Assembly: GCF_002995495.1 (NCBI RefSeq) | Contig: NZ_PVZV01000001.1 | Location: 1 to 64,000, forward strand | Origin: Actinocorallia populi | GTDB lineage: Bacteria; Actinomycetota; Actinomycetes; Streptosporangiales; Streptosporangiaceae | Reading direction: 5' to 3' | DNA length: 64,000 nucleotides | Part shown: positions 32,843 to 42,243 of the stretch, in pieces | Layout: every line of letters begins with the position of its first letter | How positions within the stretch are numbered: the first letter of the stretch is position 1 | Notes under the pieces: generated by a model | What the model was told of the DNA's origin: nothing | Databases searched by the model: none | The model's input: the letters and a program-made list of their open reading frames with translations, nothing else | Made by a program: the position numbers and the translations under genes

Positions 32843-33891
32843 GCGTCCGAGTCATCCAGTGGGCCACCGGCGCGATCGGGAAGACGACCTTGCGCGCCGT
32901 CCTCGACTCCCCCGAACTCGAACTGGCCGGCCTGTTCGTCTACGGCGACCGCAAGGCCGGACGTGACGCCGGGGACATCGCGCGGCGTCCGGCGACCGGC
33001 ATCATCGCCACCCGAGACCGTGCGGAGATCCTCGCCACGGACGCGGATCTCGTCATCCACACGCCGCGCCTCCAAGTCCCGTACGAGACGCACGACGCCG
33101 ACCTGTGCGCGCTGCTCCGCTCCGGCAAGAACGTCATCACGACGGCAGGACACCACTTTCCCCGCGCGCACGGCGGCGAGCGGGAGCAGATGTTCCTGGA
33201 TGCATGCCGTACGGGCGGTACGACGCTCTACGGCGTCGGCATCAGCCCCGGAGTGATCGGGGAGCGCATCGTCCTGGCGCTCACCGGGGTGTGCCTGGAA
33301 CTCGAGCACGTGGGTATCGACGAGGTCCTGGACGCCAGCAGGGTGCCGGACCCGAACTTCGTGTTCGACGTCATGGGCATGGGTTCGGACCCCGGGCGGA
33401 TCGATCTGACCGCCGGTGAACTGCCCGCGCTCTACCAGAAGCTCTACTCCGAGACCCTCCTGTTCATGGCCGAACGGATGGGGTTGCCCGTGGACGGGCT
33501 GGAGCCCGACCACCACATCGAGCTCGCCACCCGCGACCTTCACGTGCCCGCAGGCCTCATCAAGGAGGGCACGGTCGCCGCCACGGAGTGGCGCTGGCAT
33601 CTGGTCAGCCGCGGAAGGCGGACCCTCAGCCTCTCCATCGTGTGGACGATGGACCCGGAACTGCCCCGCTACGCCGGACGCGACCACTGGACGGTCACCG
33701 TCAAGGGCAGGCCCGGGATGACCATGACGCTGAACCTCATCGAACCGAACGAGCCCGGAAGCCGCACCACCGCCGGCCAGTACGTCACCTCGGGTCCCGT
33801 CATCCGCGCGATCCCCGAGGTACTCGCCGCTCCTCCCGGCATCTTCGAGCCGCCCGTCTTCGCGCCCTTCCCCTTCGGAGGAACCCGATGA
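32839..33891 (+). CDS. DapB-like NAD(P)-dependent dehydrogenase
   Basis: Protein of 350 aa annotated in relatives as dihydrodipicolinate-reductase-like or 2,4-diaminopentanoate-dehydrogenase-like. N-terminal Rossmann fold: VIQWATGAIGKTTLRAVLDS with the glycine motif, LFVYGDRKAGRDAG and ADLVIHTPR. The C-terminal half provides the catalytic alpha/beta domain. A true lysine-pathway role is unlikely: the E/KHxxK motif of DapB is missing and the gene sits in a catabolic operon. GTG 32839 overlaps the VOC stop. The substrate is probably a keto or imino derivative of the degraded compound (inference). Confidence 0.8.
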   Translation: MSVRVIQWATGAIGKTTLRAVLDSPELELAGLFVYGDRKAGRDAGDIARRPATGIIATRDRAEILATDADLVIHTPRLQVPYETHDADLCALLRSGKNVITTAGHHFPRAHGGEREQMFLDACRTGGTTLYGVGISPGVIGERIVLALTGVCLELEHVGIDEVLDASRVPDPNFVFDVMGMGSDPGRIDLTAGELPALYQKLYSETLLFMAERMGLPVDGLEPDHHIELATRDLHVPAGLIKEGTVAATEWRWHLVSRGRRTLSLSIVWTMDPELPRYAGRDHWTVTVKGRPGMTMTLNLIEPNEPGSRTTAGQYVTSGPVIRAIPEVLAAPPGIFEPPVFAPFPFGGTR

Positions 33892-35486
33892 CCACCCGTC
33901 TCGACGCCCACTACGCCCTGCATGCCGACGGCACGCGCGTAGAACGCCTCGCCGACATCCTCCGCCGCCGCGCCGCGGCCACCCCCGCCCTCCCCGCCGT
34001 CATCGAAACCGGCCGTACGACGACGTACGGCGAACTCGACGCCCGCGCATCACAGGTCGCCCAAGCCCTGTTGGCGGACGGCGTGAAGCCCGGAGACCGT
34101 GTCGCCTACATCGGCGCGAACGCCCCGTCGTTCCTGGAAGTCCTCTACGGCACCGCGAAAACCGGTGCCATAGCGACGGCCGTCAACAACCGCCTCCACC
34201 CTGATGAACTGGTTCGGGTCCTCAACGACGCCGAGCCCTCCGTACTGGTGCTCGGGGCGGGCGACGCGCGGCTCGCGCCCGCCCCGGGCGCCGTCCCGTC
34301 CCTCACCCGCGTCGTCACCCTCGACGGGGCTCCCGGCACGACGCCTTACGCGTCCTGGCTGTCCGCCCGTCCCGCCGAGGACCCCGGAGTGCTCCCCGAC
34401 CCGGAGGACACCGCGCTCATCTTCTACACCTCCGGCACGACGGGCCTCCCGAAGGGCATCATGCTCAGCGGCCGCAACCTCGGCCAGGCGCTGGCGACGA
34501 TGCACTACGACATCGACCTCGACGAGACGTCGGTCGCCATGGCCCCCATCCCCTACTTCCACATCTCGGGCTTCGGCCTGGCGATGGTCGCCGCCGTCAA
34601 CGGCAGCGCCCTCCTTCTGGAGCTGGCCACCGCCCCGGAGGAGCTCCGCGATCTCCTCATCCGCCGCCGCGTCTCCCACGCGGCACTCGTCCCGACCCTG
34701 ATCCAGCGGCTGGTGGCCCTTCCCGACGTCACAAAGGCCGACTGGAGTGCGCTGAAGTACATCGTCTACGGCTCCTCCCCCATCCCCCTGCCGGTCATCC
34801 ACGCCGCGTCCCGGGCCATCGGCTGCAAGTTCCTGCAGAGCTACGGCCTGACCGAATCCACCGGCGGCGTCACCGTACTGACCCCCGAAGACCACTTTCC
34901 CGAGCCGGGTGAAGAACACCGCCTCACCTCGGTGGGCAGACCCATGCTCGGCGTGGAGGTGAAGGTCGTCCATCCCGAGACCCTCGCCGAGCTCCCGCCA
35001 GGCGAACGCGGCGAGGTCCTCATCGGCGGCGGCCACGTCATGCGCGGTTACTGGCGCAACCCGAAGGCCACCGGGGAAGTCCTCCTTCCCGACGGCCGGC
35101 TCCGCACCGGCGACGGCGGCTCCTTCGACGCGCACGGCTACCTCTACCTGCACGACCGTCTGAAGGACATGATCGTCAGCGGCGGCGAGAACGTCTACCC
35201 CGCCGAGGTCGAGAGCGTCCTGACGGCCCACCCCGCCATAGCCGAGGTCGCCGTCATCGGCGTCCCGTCGGACCGCTGGGGCGAGGTCCCCCACGCCGTG
35301 GCCGTCCTGAAGCCCGGTGCCTCCGTCACTCCCGCCGAGCTCGTGGCCTGGTCCAGGCAACGCCTGGCCCACTTCAAATGCCCTTCGGGCGTCACCTTCG
35401 CCGACGCCCTCCCCCGCAACGCCTCCGGCAAACTCCTGAAGAACCGCCTCCGCGCCGATCACGTCTCACCGGGTTCTCAAACCTGA
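33888..35486 (+). CDS. AMP-dependent acyl-CoA synthetase
   Basis: ANL ligase of 532 aa: P-loop YTSGTTGLPKGI, A5 QSYGLTESTGG, A7 LRTGDGGSFD, A8 DRLKDMIVSGGENVYP and catalytic Lys in NASGKLLKNRL. It shares the stretch VSGGENVYPAEVESVLTAHP almost exactly with the ligase at 36.8 kb, so the two are likely paralogues. ATG 33888 overlaps the previous stop. It is the last gene of the rightward operon. Confidence 0.92.
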   Translation: MTTRLDAHYALHADGTRVERLADILRRRAAATPALPAVIETGRTTTYGELDARASQVAQALLADGVKPGDRVAYIGANAPSFLEVLYGTAKTGAIATAVNNRLHPDELVRVLNDAEPSVLVLGAGDARLAPAPGAVPSLTRVVTLDGAPGTTPYASWLSARPAEDPGVLPDPEDTALIFYTSGTTGLPKGIMLSGRNLGQALATMHYDIDLDETSVAMAPIPYFHISGFGLAMVAAVNGSALLLELATAPEELRDLLIRRRVSHAALVPTLIQRLVALPDVTKADWSALKYIVYGSSPIPLPVIHAASRAIGCKFLQSYGLTESTGGVTVLTPEDHFPEPGEEHRLTSVGRPMLGVEVKVVHPETLAELPPGERGEVLIGGGHVMRGYWRNPKATGEVLLPDGRLRTGDGGSFDAHGYLYLHDRLKDMIVSGGENVYPAEVESVLTAHPAIAEVAVIGVPSDRWGEVPHAVAVLKPGASVTPAELVAWSRQRLAHFKCPSGVTFADALPRNASGKLLKNRLRADHVSPGSQT

Positions 35487-35572
35487 TCCGGCTGGCCGAA
35501 AGACGCCACGCACGGTCGAACGATCTTGTTCTACCGTAGCGGCGGCTATTTCGGACAGTCGAAGGAAATCGC

Positions 35573-36718
35573 ATGAGATCTGGGTTGAGGTACCTCGCTG
35601 CGCTCCTCCCCCTTGCTTTTCTCCTGGTCAGTGCGCCTGCTCGGGCGGCCTACACGCCGCCTGAGGGAGCCATCTTCAACCGGCCGACGGCAGCCGGGGC
35701 GGGTGCGGAGAACGTCATCCAGAACCACCTGCTCAACCTGATCAACAATGCCGCCAGCGGGTCGGAGATCCGGGTGGTGATGTACACCTGGCGGGAGACG
35801 GCGATCCGGGACGCCCTGATCTCGGCGCACGCCAACCGGAACGTCAAGGTCAAAGTCCTGATGAACAACTCGGTGGACGGCGACTCCGTGGATGCCTACA
35901 ACGCGCTGCGCGCCGGGCTCGGCGCCTACAGCGCGACCGGAGACTCCTGGGCGGCCCAGTGCAAGCAGGGCTGGGGATGCCTCGGCACGGGCATCAACCA
36001 CAACAAGTTCTTCATGTTCTCGCAGGTCGGAACGGCGCAGAACGTCGTCGTCCAGACCTCGGCCAACATGACGTCCGGTAACCGGACCAATTACTGGAAC
36101 AACGCCTACACCGTGGCCGACGCGGGCGTGTACGGCCTCTACAACGGCTACTTCAACCGCTTGAAGGCCGGCATCAACCGCACGACCACCCCGGACAACG
36201 ACGAGTACTGGACGGGCGGGAGCGGCAGCCACAAGCTCTACACCTACCCGTACGCCCAGTCCGACACCATCGTGAACGTCCTCGACAACGTCGTGTGCGG
36301 CACGGACGCCAACGCCCTCACCCGCATCCGCGTCGGCGTCCTCAAGTTCGGCCGCACCGCCATCGCCAACAAGCTGGTGGCCCTGAAGAACCAGGGCTGC
36401 CGCGTCTACGTCGTCTTCGAGGACTTCGACGGCTCCAGCGTCGGCAGCATCATCAGCGGCAAGCTCAACGGCATCAAGCGCTGCGCGGCCACCGACAACA
36501 CCGTGCATTCCAAGTACATGACCATCGAGTCCGGCTCCGGCAGCTACGCCGGAACGACCGGCCTGAAGCTGGTCTTCACGGGCAGCCACAACTACCACAA
36601 CAACTCGTTGCGCTACAACGACGAGACCCTGCTGCGCATCACCGGCGCGACCACCTACCAGCAGTACGAGAACAACTTCGACGAGGGCCTCTACGCCCAC
36701 TGCCCCGCCTGGGGCTGA
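35573..36718 (+). CDS. Secreted phospholipase D-like protein
   Basis: Exported protein of 381 aa; signal peptide MRSGLRYLAALLPLAFLLVS, cut after ARA. Two PLD-type half-sites: INHNKFFMFSQVG with downstream SANMTSGN, and VHSKYMTIES with GSHNYHNNS. Both hold the His-x-Lys of the HKD motif, with the Asp replaced or displaced, as in other actinomycete secreted PLD-like enzymes. It may hydrolyse phosphodiesters of phospholipids or other polymers. ATG 35573 has a GAAGGA site. It is monocistronic with a very strong terminator, so not clearly part of the flanking catabolic operons. Confidence 0.82.
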   Translation: MRSGLRYLAALLPLAFLLVSAPARAAYTPPEGAIFNRPTAAGAGAENVIQNHLLNLINNAASGSEIRVVMYTWRETAIRDALISAHANRNVKVKVLMNNSVDGDSVDAYNALRAGLGAYSATGDSWAAQCKQGWGCLGTGINHNKFFMFSQVGTAQNVVVQTSANMTSGNRTNYWNNAYTVADAGVYGLYNGYFNRLKAGINRTTTPDNDEYWTGGSGSHKLYTYPYAQSDTIVNVLDNVVCGTDANALTRIRVGVLKFGRTAIANKLVALKNQGCRVYVVFEDFDGSSVGSIISGKLNGIKRCAATDNTVHSKYMTIESGSGSYAGTTGLKLVFTGSHNYHNNSLRYNDETLLRITGATTYQQYENNFDEGLYAHCPAWG

Positions 36719-36725
36719 CGACTCG

Positions 36726-36767
36726 CCGGAGGGGCCGGGGGCCGCGCGGTGTCCCCGGCCCCTCCGG
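36726..36767. terminator. Strong 15-bp hairpin between convergent genes
   Basis: Perfect 15-bp stem: CCGGAGGGGCCGGGG (36726-36740) paired with 36753-36767, 12-nt loop. It lies between the stop of the phospholipase-like gene (36718) and the stop of the leftward acyl-CoA synthetase (36781). Confidence 0.88.
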
Positions 36768-36780
36768 TGTCCGTACGGTG

Positions 36781-38304
36781 TCAGCCGACCCGGCGGTCTG
36801 AGCCCTCCCACCAGGGGCGGCGGAGCTCGCGCTTGAGGATCTTGCCCGAGGCGTTGCGGGGCAGGGCGTCGGTGAAGGTGACCGCCGCGGGGCACTTGAA
36901 GTGGGCGATACGGTCGCGGAGCCAGGAGATGAGCTCCCCCTCCGTGGCCTCGGGGGCGCCGGGGCGGCGGACCACGACGGCGTGCGGGGTCTCGCCCCAC
37001 CTGTCGGAGGGGACGCCGATGACCGCGGACTCCAGGACGGAGGGGTGTGCTGCCAGGACGCTCTCGACCTCGGCCGGGTAGACGTTCTCACCTCCGGTGA
37101 CGATCATGTCCTTGATGCGGTCCTGGAGGTAGAGGTAGCCGTCGGCGTCCAGGTACCCGGCGTCACCGGTGCGCAGCCAGCCGCTCGGAAGGAAGGCGTC
37201 CTCGGTGGCCTTCGGGTCGCGCCAGTAGCCGGTGGTGACGCACGGGCCGCGGACGACGACCTCGCCCACGACGTCGGGGGCGGCCGGCTCTCCCGTCACG
37301 AGGTCGACCACGCCGACCTCCATGCCGGGGACGGCGTTCCCGGCTGAGCGGAGGCGGCCCTTCACCGGGTTGTCGAGGCGGTGCTGGTCGGGCATGAGCA
37401 TCGTCGTCACGCCGATCGTCTCGGTCAGGCCGTACGACTGGAAGAAGTCGGCCTTGAACAGCTCCACGGCACGTGCCAGCAGCGATTCAGAGATCGGGGA
37501 GGCGCCGTAGACGATCTGGCGGAGTGCGGAGAAGTCCGCCTCCTTCGCCGCGGGGAGCTCGCAGAGGATCTGGATGACGGCCGGGACCATCGCGGTGTGC
37601 GTCGCCTTGTGGCGGACGAGCTGGTCGAGCATCGAGAAGGGGGTCGGCTCGGCCGTCTGCACGAGCGTGCCGCCGTTGGCCATCGTCACCAGGCACCATC
37701 CGGCGCCCGCGATGTGGAAGTACGGGATCGGGACGAGGCTGACGGGGTGCCCGCTCATGTCGAAGCAGGCGCCGAACAGCTCGACTCCGGCGGCCAGCCC
37801 CGCGGCGGTGATCTGCACGCCCTTGGGGCGCCCGGTCGTCCCTGAGGAGTACATGAGCACCAGGAGGCCGTCTCCGGAGACCTCGCGGCGCGGGTCGGCG
37901 GGCTTCCCGCCGGAGAGCCACTCCTCGTACGGCCCGCCGGTAATGATCAGCGGAACGTCAAGGCCGGCGAGCGCCGCGGCGTGCTCTGGCCCGGCGACGA
38001 CCAGGGAGACGTCGGCGTCGTCCAGAATCCAGCGCATCTCGTCGCCGCTGAGCCGGAAGTTCAGCGGCACCAGCGCCGCCCCGGCCTTCGCCGCGCCGAA
38101 CAGCAGCTCGAAGTACTCGGTGGCGTTGCGGTTGACGTAGCCGACGCGCGCGCCGACCGGGAGGGCGGACAGCAGGTCCGCCACCCGGTCGGAGCGCTCG
38201 GCCAGCAGCCCGTAGGTGATCTCGCGGCCGTCGCCGGTGACGGCCAGGGCGTCGGGGGCCTTGGAGGCCGTGTTGCGCAGGAGGTCAGGGATGGAAGACG
38301 GCAT
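36781..38304 (-). CDS. AMP-dependent acyl-CoA synthetase
   Basis: ANL ligase of 507 aa: P-loop YSSGTTGRPKGVQ, A5 QSYGLTETIGVT, A7 LRTGDAGYLDADG, A8 DRIKDMIVTGGENVYP and catalytic Lys in NASGKILKREL. ATG 38304 is the likely start, with AGGAG about a dozen nt upstream. It is the last gene of the leftward operon of thiolase-like, carotenoid-oxygenase and HxlR genes (gap to HxlR 45 nt). It probably activates the acid formed after oxidative cleavage (inference). Confidence 0.92.
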   Translation of the reverse strand: MPSSIPDLLRNTASKAPDALAVTGDGREITYGLLAERSDRVADLLSALPVGARVGYVNRNATEYFELLFGAAKAGAALVPLNFRLSGDEMRWILDDADVSLVVAGPEHAAALAGLDVPLIITGGPYEEWLSGGKPADPRREVSGDGLLVLMYSSGTTGRPKGVQITAAGLAAGVELFGACFDMSGHPVSLVPIPYFHIAGAGWCLVTMANGGTLVQTAEPTPFSMLDQLVRHKATHTAMVPAVIQILCELPAAKEADFSALRQIVYGASPISESLLARAVELFKADFFQSYGLTETIGVTTMLMPDQHRLDNPVKGRLRSAGNAVPGMEVGVVDLVTGEPAAPDVVGEVVVRGPCVTTGYWRDPKATEDAFLPSGWLRTGDAGYLDADGYLYLQDRIKDMIVTGGENVYPAEVESVLAAHPSVLESAVIGVPSDRWGETPHAVVVRRPGAPEATEGELISWLRDRIAHFKCPAAVTFTDALPRNASGKILKRELRRPWWEGSDRRVG

Positions 38305-38349
38305 CGTCGGGGGTGCTCCTCTCCCCGCCTGGGCGGCGGGCCTACCTGA

Positions 38350-39336
38350 TCAGGTGCTGTTCTCGACCAGCACCTCGGTGCCGCGCAGGAGGCCGGCACA
38401 GTGGTCGCAGGTCAGTTGGGTCTGCAGGTCCTGGCCGCAACTGCGGTGGGTGTAGACCAGAGCCGGGCCCTCGGCAGCCCGGAACCAGCGCTGCCCCCAG
38501 TCGATCGCGGTCATGACCACCGGGTAGAAGGCCCGGCCCTTGTCGGTGAAGTGGTAGCTCTGCCAGTCGGCCCGCTCGCTTCCCGGCGTCTGGGTGAAGA
38601 CGCCCAGCTCGCAGAAGACCCGGAGCCGGTCGGAGATGATCGTCGGCGGGGCGCCGAGCCGCTGCTCGAAGTCGCGGAACCGGTGCGCCCCCTGGAAGGC
38701 GGCGCCCAGCAGGGCCGCCGACCAGCGGTTGCCGATCAGGGCCATCGTCTCGGGGAACATCCCCGCGCCCTCGGCGGACGCCGAGCGGCGGCGGGTCGTG
38801 GCGGCCGGGACCGAACGGCTCCAGGTGCCGCTCGGACCGAAGCCGCCGCTGACGTCGGCGGCCCGGGCGGGCTGCCCGCACGCGGTGCACGTGAGCACCG
38901 GGAGGAACTCCTGCCCGCACGTGCGGTGCACCATCCGGGGCAGGCGCTCGGGATGCACCGGCACCCAGTTCGCCTCCCAGGCCCAGATCGTCAGCAGCAC
39001 CGGCCACAGCTCGCGTCCGCGCCGGGTGAGGACGTACTCGAACCGCTTGGCCTTCTTCTGGTACTCGACCCTCTCGAATATCCCCATTTCAGTGAGAACG
39101 TTAAGTCTTCGGGTGAGCACGGCGTGTGAGATCGGGAGTTCCTGCCTCCAAGTCCCGTATCGCCGGACTCCCAGCATCGCGTAGCGCAGGATCAGGAGGT
39201 TCCACTCGTCCCCGATGAGGCCGAGGGTCCATCCGACCGCGTTGGTGCCGTCCGCCGGCAGCCGGGTGGGCCGGTCCGGCGGGTGGACGAGCTGCTGGGG
39301 CGTCTCGGTCGGCAGGGTCGTCGGAGGTCTGGTCAA
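38350..39336 (-). CDS. Double HxlR-type regulator with two Cys clusters
   Basis: Protein of 328 aa made of two HxlR winged-helix units in one chain. Unit 1 (about 35-125) has GLIGDEWNLLILRY, SHAVLTRRLNVLTEMGIF and FEYVLTRRGREL. Unit 2 (about 195-285) has ALIGNRWSAALLGA, PTIISDRLRVFCELGVF and YHFTDKGRAFYPV. Each is followed by a Cys-rich tail with the same spacing: C140-N9-C150-N2-C153 and C300-N9-C310-N2-C313, each preceded by a His, as in zinc ribbons. So it looks like an intragenic duplication of HTH plus zinc element. The start is TTG 39336 with AAAGGCG 4-5 nt upstream; no ATG/GTG exists further in. It is the best in-cluster candidate for the regulator of the island. Confidence 0.82.
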   Translation of the reverse strand: MTRPPTTLPTETPQQLVHPPDRPTRLPADGTNAVGWTLGLIGDEWNLLILRYAMLGVRRYGTWRQELPISHAVLTRRLNVLTEMGIFERVEYQKKAKRFEYVLTRRGRELWPVLLTIWAWEANWVPVHPERLPRMVHRTCGQEFLPVLTCTACGQPARAADVSGGFGPSGTWSRSVPAATTRRRSASAEGAGMFPETMALIGNRWSAALLGAAFQGAHRFRDFEQRLGAPPTIISDRLRVFCELGVFTQTPGSERADWQSYHFTDKGRAFYPVVMTAIDWGQRWFRAAEGPALVYTHRSCGQDLQTQLTCDHCAGLLRGTEVLVENST

Positions 39337-39346
39337 AGGTCGCCTT

Positions 39347-40858
39347 TCAGAGCCCGGCCGCCGCGGCCGCGGAGTCCGCGTCCGACCAGCCGGGGATCGC
39401 CGAACCCGGCGCCCAGGTGGCGTGGGTGCCGCTGGAGACGCGCTCGGGAAGCCGGATCCGGGCGATCGGGCCGTCTGCCAGCCTGGACGCCTCGAAGATC
39501 AGACATTCGGAACGATCTTGGTTCATGTCCGTGGTCAAAGTAACAACGTATCCATCCTCCTCACCCGACGCCCCGACCCTCGGGGCCATGGCAGGCTCAC
39601 TTCCATAAACGCCTTCCGGCAGGGCGTACCGCGCCTCCGCGCCCGTCACCACGTCATGCCGGACGAGGCCGTTGAACAGGAACCACCCGTCCAGGCCGGT
39701 GGCGGCATACGTGTAGCGATAGGGACGGCCGCCGTAGCGGTTGTTCATCACGCCGAACTCGGTGATGGAGTCGCTGAGGCGCTCCTCCCTGCACTGGCCC
39801 GTGACGAGGTTCAGCCGCCAGCGGTGCAGGCGCGTCTGCATCCTGTCGAGGGCGAGGAAGCGGAACATTCGCTGATAGAAGCTGCCGTCTCCGGTGTCCT
39901 GGGGTTCGGGAGAGCCCTGGAAGAAACCGTCGAGGACGATCTCGTCGCCTTCCTCGTACGCGTTCACCCAGTGCAGGACGTAGGTGGGATCGGCCTCGAA
40001 CCACTGCACCTTGCCGCCGCCCCTGCGCGGCAGGACGCCCAGCCGGGTGGGCAGCTCGGGGTGGAAGCGAGACGCGTACAGGTCCTTCTTCAGCAGCTCC
40101 GGCTCCCAGAACAGGGGGCAGTCGTTGAGGATGGCGTAGTTCTCGGTGAACGCCATGTCGTGTGGGAGGCGGGGGCCGGGCAGCGGCACTTCGACGTAGT
40201 CGACGAGCCTGTTGTCGGCGTCCACCCGGCCGTAGTGCATGAAAGGCGCGTCGGTGCCGTAGTCGAAGAAGAGCAGTTCGCCGGTGTGCTCGTCCACCTT
40301 GGTGTGCGCGGAGACGCCGCAGGACGGGAAATCGCCGTTCCAAGTGGTCTTGCCGAGCGTCTCCAGGGTGAGCGGGTCGAGCCGGTAGAGGTCGCCGCAC
40401 TGGTAGAAGCTCGTCAAGGCGACGCCGGCATGCACGACGACGTCCGTGCTGGAGGCATCCTTCATACGTCCGCGCGCGCCCCAGCCGTCCTGGCGGATCG
40501 ACTTGCTCGGGCGTTCCGCGATGCCCGCCCACAGCGCCTGGCCCGCCTCCCGTTCGGCGAGCAGGCCTTCGGTCTGCACGAAGCGGTTGCGGTAGAACGC
40601 CTTGCCGTCGCGGAAACCGACGACGTGGACCATGCCGTCGCCGTCGAACGGGTGGTAGCGGCCCTCCAGTGCGGGGTGGACGGGGTTCTCGGTGTTGCGG
40701 AGGTAGATGCCGTCCAGGTCCGCCGGGATCTCGCCTTCGACTTCGAGGTCGTCGGCCTTCCACTCGGTGGTCTGAGGCCGCCAGGGGCCCGTCCGGTACG
40801 GGTGGTCGTCGTCGGAAGGCAGGGTGGAGAGCACCCGTCCCAGGACTTCAACGTCCAT
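39347..40858 (-). CDS. Carotenoid/stilbene cleavage oxygenase
   Basis: Non-heme Fe(II) dioxygenase (RPE65/CCO family) of 503 aa that would cleave a C=C bond of a carotenoid, apocarotenoid or stilbene-like phenylpropene to two carbonyls. The seven-bladed propeller markers are IYLRNTENPV, FDGDGMVH and PRLPHDMAFTENYAIL. The four expected iron-ligand histidines are present: H185 (in GVSAHTKVDE), H233 (in RLPHDMAF), H296 (in YVLHWVNA) and H479 (in SSGTHATWA). ATG 40858 has AAGGAG 7 nt upstream; ATG 40864 overlaps the thiolase stop and is the alternative. Which substrate class is not decided by sequence. Confidence 0.88.
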   Translation of the reverse strand: MDVEVLGRVLSTLPSDDDHPYRTGPWRPQTTEWKADDLEVEGEIPADLDGIYLRNTENPVHPALEGRYHPFDGDGMVHVVGFRDGKAFYRNRFVQTEGLLAEREAGQALWAGIAERPSKSIRQDGWGARGRMKDASSTDVVVHAGVALTSFYQCGDLYRLDPLTLETLGKTTWNGDFPSCGVSAHTKVDEHTGELLFFDYGTDAPFMHYGRVDADNRLVDYVEVPLPGPRLPHDMAFTENYAILNDCPLFWEPELLKKDLYASRFHPELPTRLGVLPRRGGGKVQWFEADPTYVLHWVNAYEEGDEIVLDGFFQGSPEPQDTGDGSFYQRMFRFLALDRMQTRLHRWRLNLVTGQCREERLSDSITEFGVMNNRYGGRPYRYTYAATGLDGWFLFNGLVRHDVVTGAEARYALPEGVYGSEPAMAPRVGASGEEDGYVVTLTTDMNQDRSECLIFEASRLADGPIARIRLPERVSSGTHATWAPGSAIPGWSDADSAAAAAGL

Positions 40859-40860
40859 GG

Positions 40861-42087
40861 TCATTCTCCTTGGTCGGTGCCGATGACGAAGCTGACGACC
40901 GTCGTGGTGCTGCCGCCGATGTTCAAGGTGGCGAAGCGGTTCGCGCCGTCCACCTGGGTTTCGCCGGCGGTGCCCGTGACCTGCCGGGACGCGTCCACCA
41001 GCATGCGTACGCCGGTCGCGCCCACCGGGTGGCCGCCTCCGATGAGGCCGCCACTGGGGTTGACGGGGATGCGTCCGTCCTTCTCCAGGTCGCCGTTCTC
41101 GACGGCCTTCCAACTCTCGCCCGGGGCTGTGATGTCGAAGTGGTCGATGGCCATGTACTCCGACATGGTGAAACAGTCATGCGTCTCGATGCCGTCGAGG
41201 GCATCCACGTCGGGGATTCCGGCGCGACGGAACGCGTCTTGGACGGCGTCGCGAACGTGTGGGAGCGCGTACTGCTCGTCGCGCGAGCGGTCCAGCTTCT
41301 GCTGCAACGGCAGCCCTGCGGTGCGGTGGCCCCAGCCTTGGATGCGTGCGCGCCCTCGAAGCTCGGGACGTCTCTGCAGGTAACGCTCGCTGACGAGGAC
41401 GACTCCCGCGCCGCCGTCGGTGACCTGGCTGCAGTCGTGACGGCGCAGACGACCTTCGACCAGCGGATTCACCTTGTCATCGGCACTGAAACTCGCCTCG
41501 GAGAGCTCCCAGGCGCGGGTCTGGGCGTGGGGATTGACGCGGGCGTTGCGGAAGTTGAGCTCGCCGATCGCGCGGAGGTGGGCGTCATCGATGCCATACC
41601 GGCGGTCGTACTCGTCGGTCAGGGCGCTGAACATGTACGGCCACATGAACTTGGCGTCCTGGCCTTCGTGCCCCACCCACGCCGCTGCGCCCAGGTGCCG
41701 GGGTGCGACGTCGCCCGGAACGGTCTTCTCCAGTTCGAGGCCGAGCACCAGGGCGACGTCGTAGCGGCCGGATTCGAGGTCGGCCATGGCGGAGAGGACG
41801 GCGATTCCGCCGGACGCGCACGCGGCCTCATGGCGGGAGGCCGGGACGCCCCAGAGCTCAGGGATGACCGTCGCCGGCATGCCTCCCAGCTGTCCTTGCC
41901 CGGTGAACAGCTGGCCGAAGGCGTTGCCGACGTGGATGACCTCGATGTCGCCGGGTTCGAGGCCGGCGTCCTGGAGCGTCCGGACCGTCACCTCCTCGGT
42001 GAGGTCGGCGAACTCCCCTCCCGTGCGTGCCCAGTTGCGGGCGAAGTCCGTCTGGTGGCCGCCCAGGATCGACACGGCTGCGGTCAT
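40861..42087 (-). CDS. Thiolase-like / lipid-transfer-type acyltransferase
   Basis: Thiolase-fold protein of 408 aa of the SCP-x/lipid-transfer-associated subgroup. Nucleophile Cys in EAACASGGIAV, second motif GIETHDCFTMSEY (Cys/His pair), and C-terminal GGLIGGGHPVGATGVR; these keep the catalytic residues. It is first in the leftward operon; ATG 42087 has a GGGGAGAA site. Such proteins cleave or condense acyl-CoA (also steroid side-chain retro-aldol partners with DUF35 proteins), but no DUF35 gene is near. Its stop overlaps the oxygenase start. Confidence 0.88.
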   Translation of the reverse strand: MTAAVSILGGHQTDFARNWARTGGEFADLTEEVTVRTLQDAGLEPGDIEVIHVGNAFGQLFTGQGQLGGMPATVIPELWGVPASRHEAACASGGIAVLSAMADLESGRYDVALVLGLELEKTVPGDVAPRHLGAAAWVGHEGQDAKFMWPYMFSALTDEYDRRYGIDDAHLRAIGELNFRNARVNPHAQTRAWELSEASFSADDKVNPLVEGRLRRHDCSQVTDGGAGVVLVSERYLQRRPELRGRARIQGWGHRTAGLPLQQKLDRSRDEQYALPHVRDAVQDAFRRAGIPDVDALDGIETHDCFTMSEYMAIDHFDITAPGESWKAVENGDLEKDGRIPVNPSGGLIGGGHPVGATGVRMLVDASRQVTGTAGETQVDGANRFATLNIGGSTTTVVSFVIGTDQGE

Positions 42088-42141
42088 CTCTGGTTCTCCC
42101 CTCAGCGTGTGCGGCCGGGCTCGGCCGCCTCCGAGTTCTTA

Positions 42142-42159
42142 CTACAACAATGAGAGTAA
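42142..42159 (+). promoter_or_regulatory. Regulon element copy 3 (CTACAAC-N4-AGAGTAA)
   Basis: CTACAAC (42142-42148), AATG, AGAGTAA (42153-42159), within a longer palindrome TTACT-N11-AGTAA (42139-42159). It sits 55 nt upstream of the leftward thiolase-like gene. It matches copies 1 and 2 at 30.76-30.82 kb in sequence and spacer length. Confidence 0.7.
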
Positions 42160-42243
42160 GTCGTCAATGACGGGCTCCCCGGCCCTCCAGCACAGAGCCG
42201 GAAAAGCAGGAGATCCGGTCTTGTTCTTCCCGGGCCCATCAAA

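Noticed and set aside
38313-39184. Plus-strand frames across the HxlR gene
   Set aside because: Antisense to a gene with two clear HxlR domains and lacking any recognisable domain themselves.
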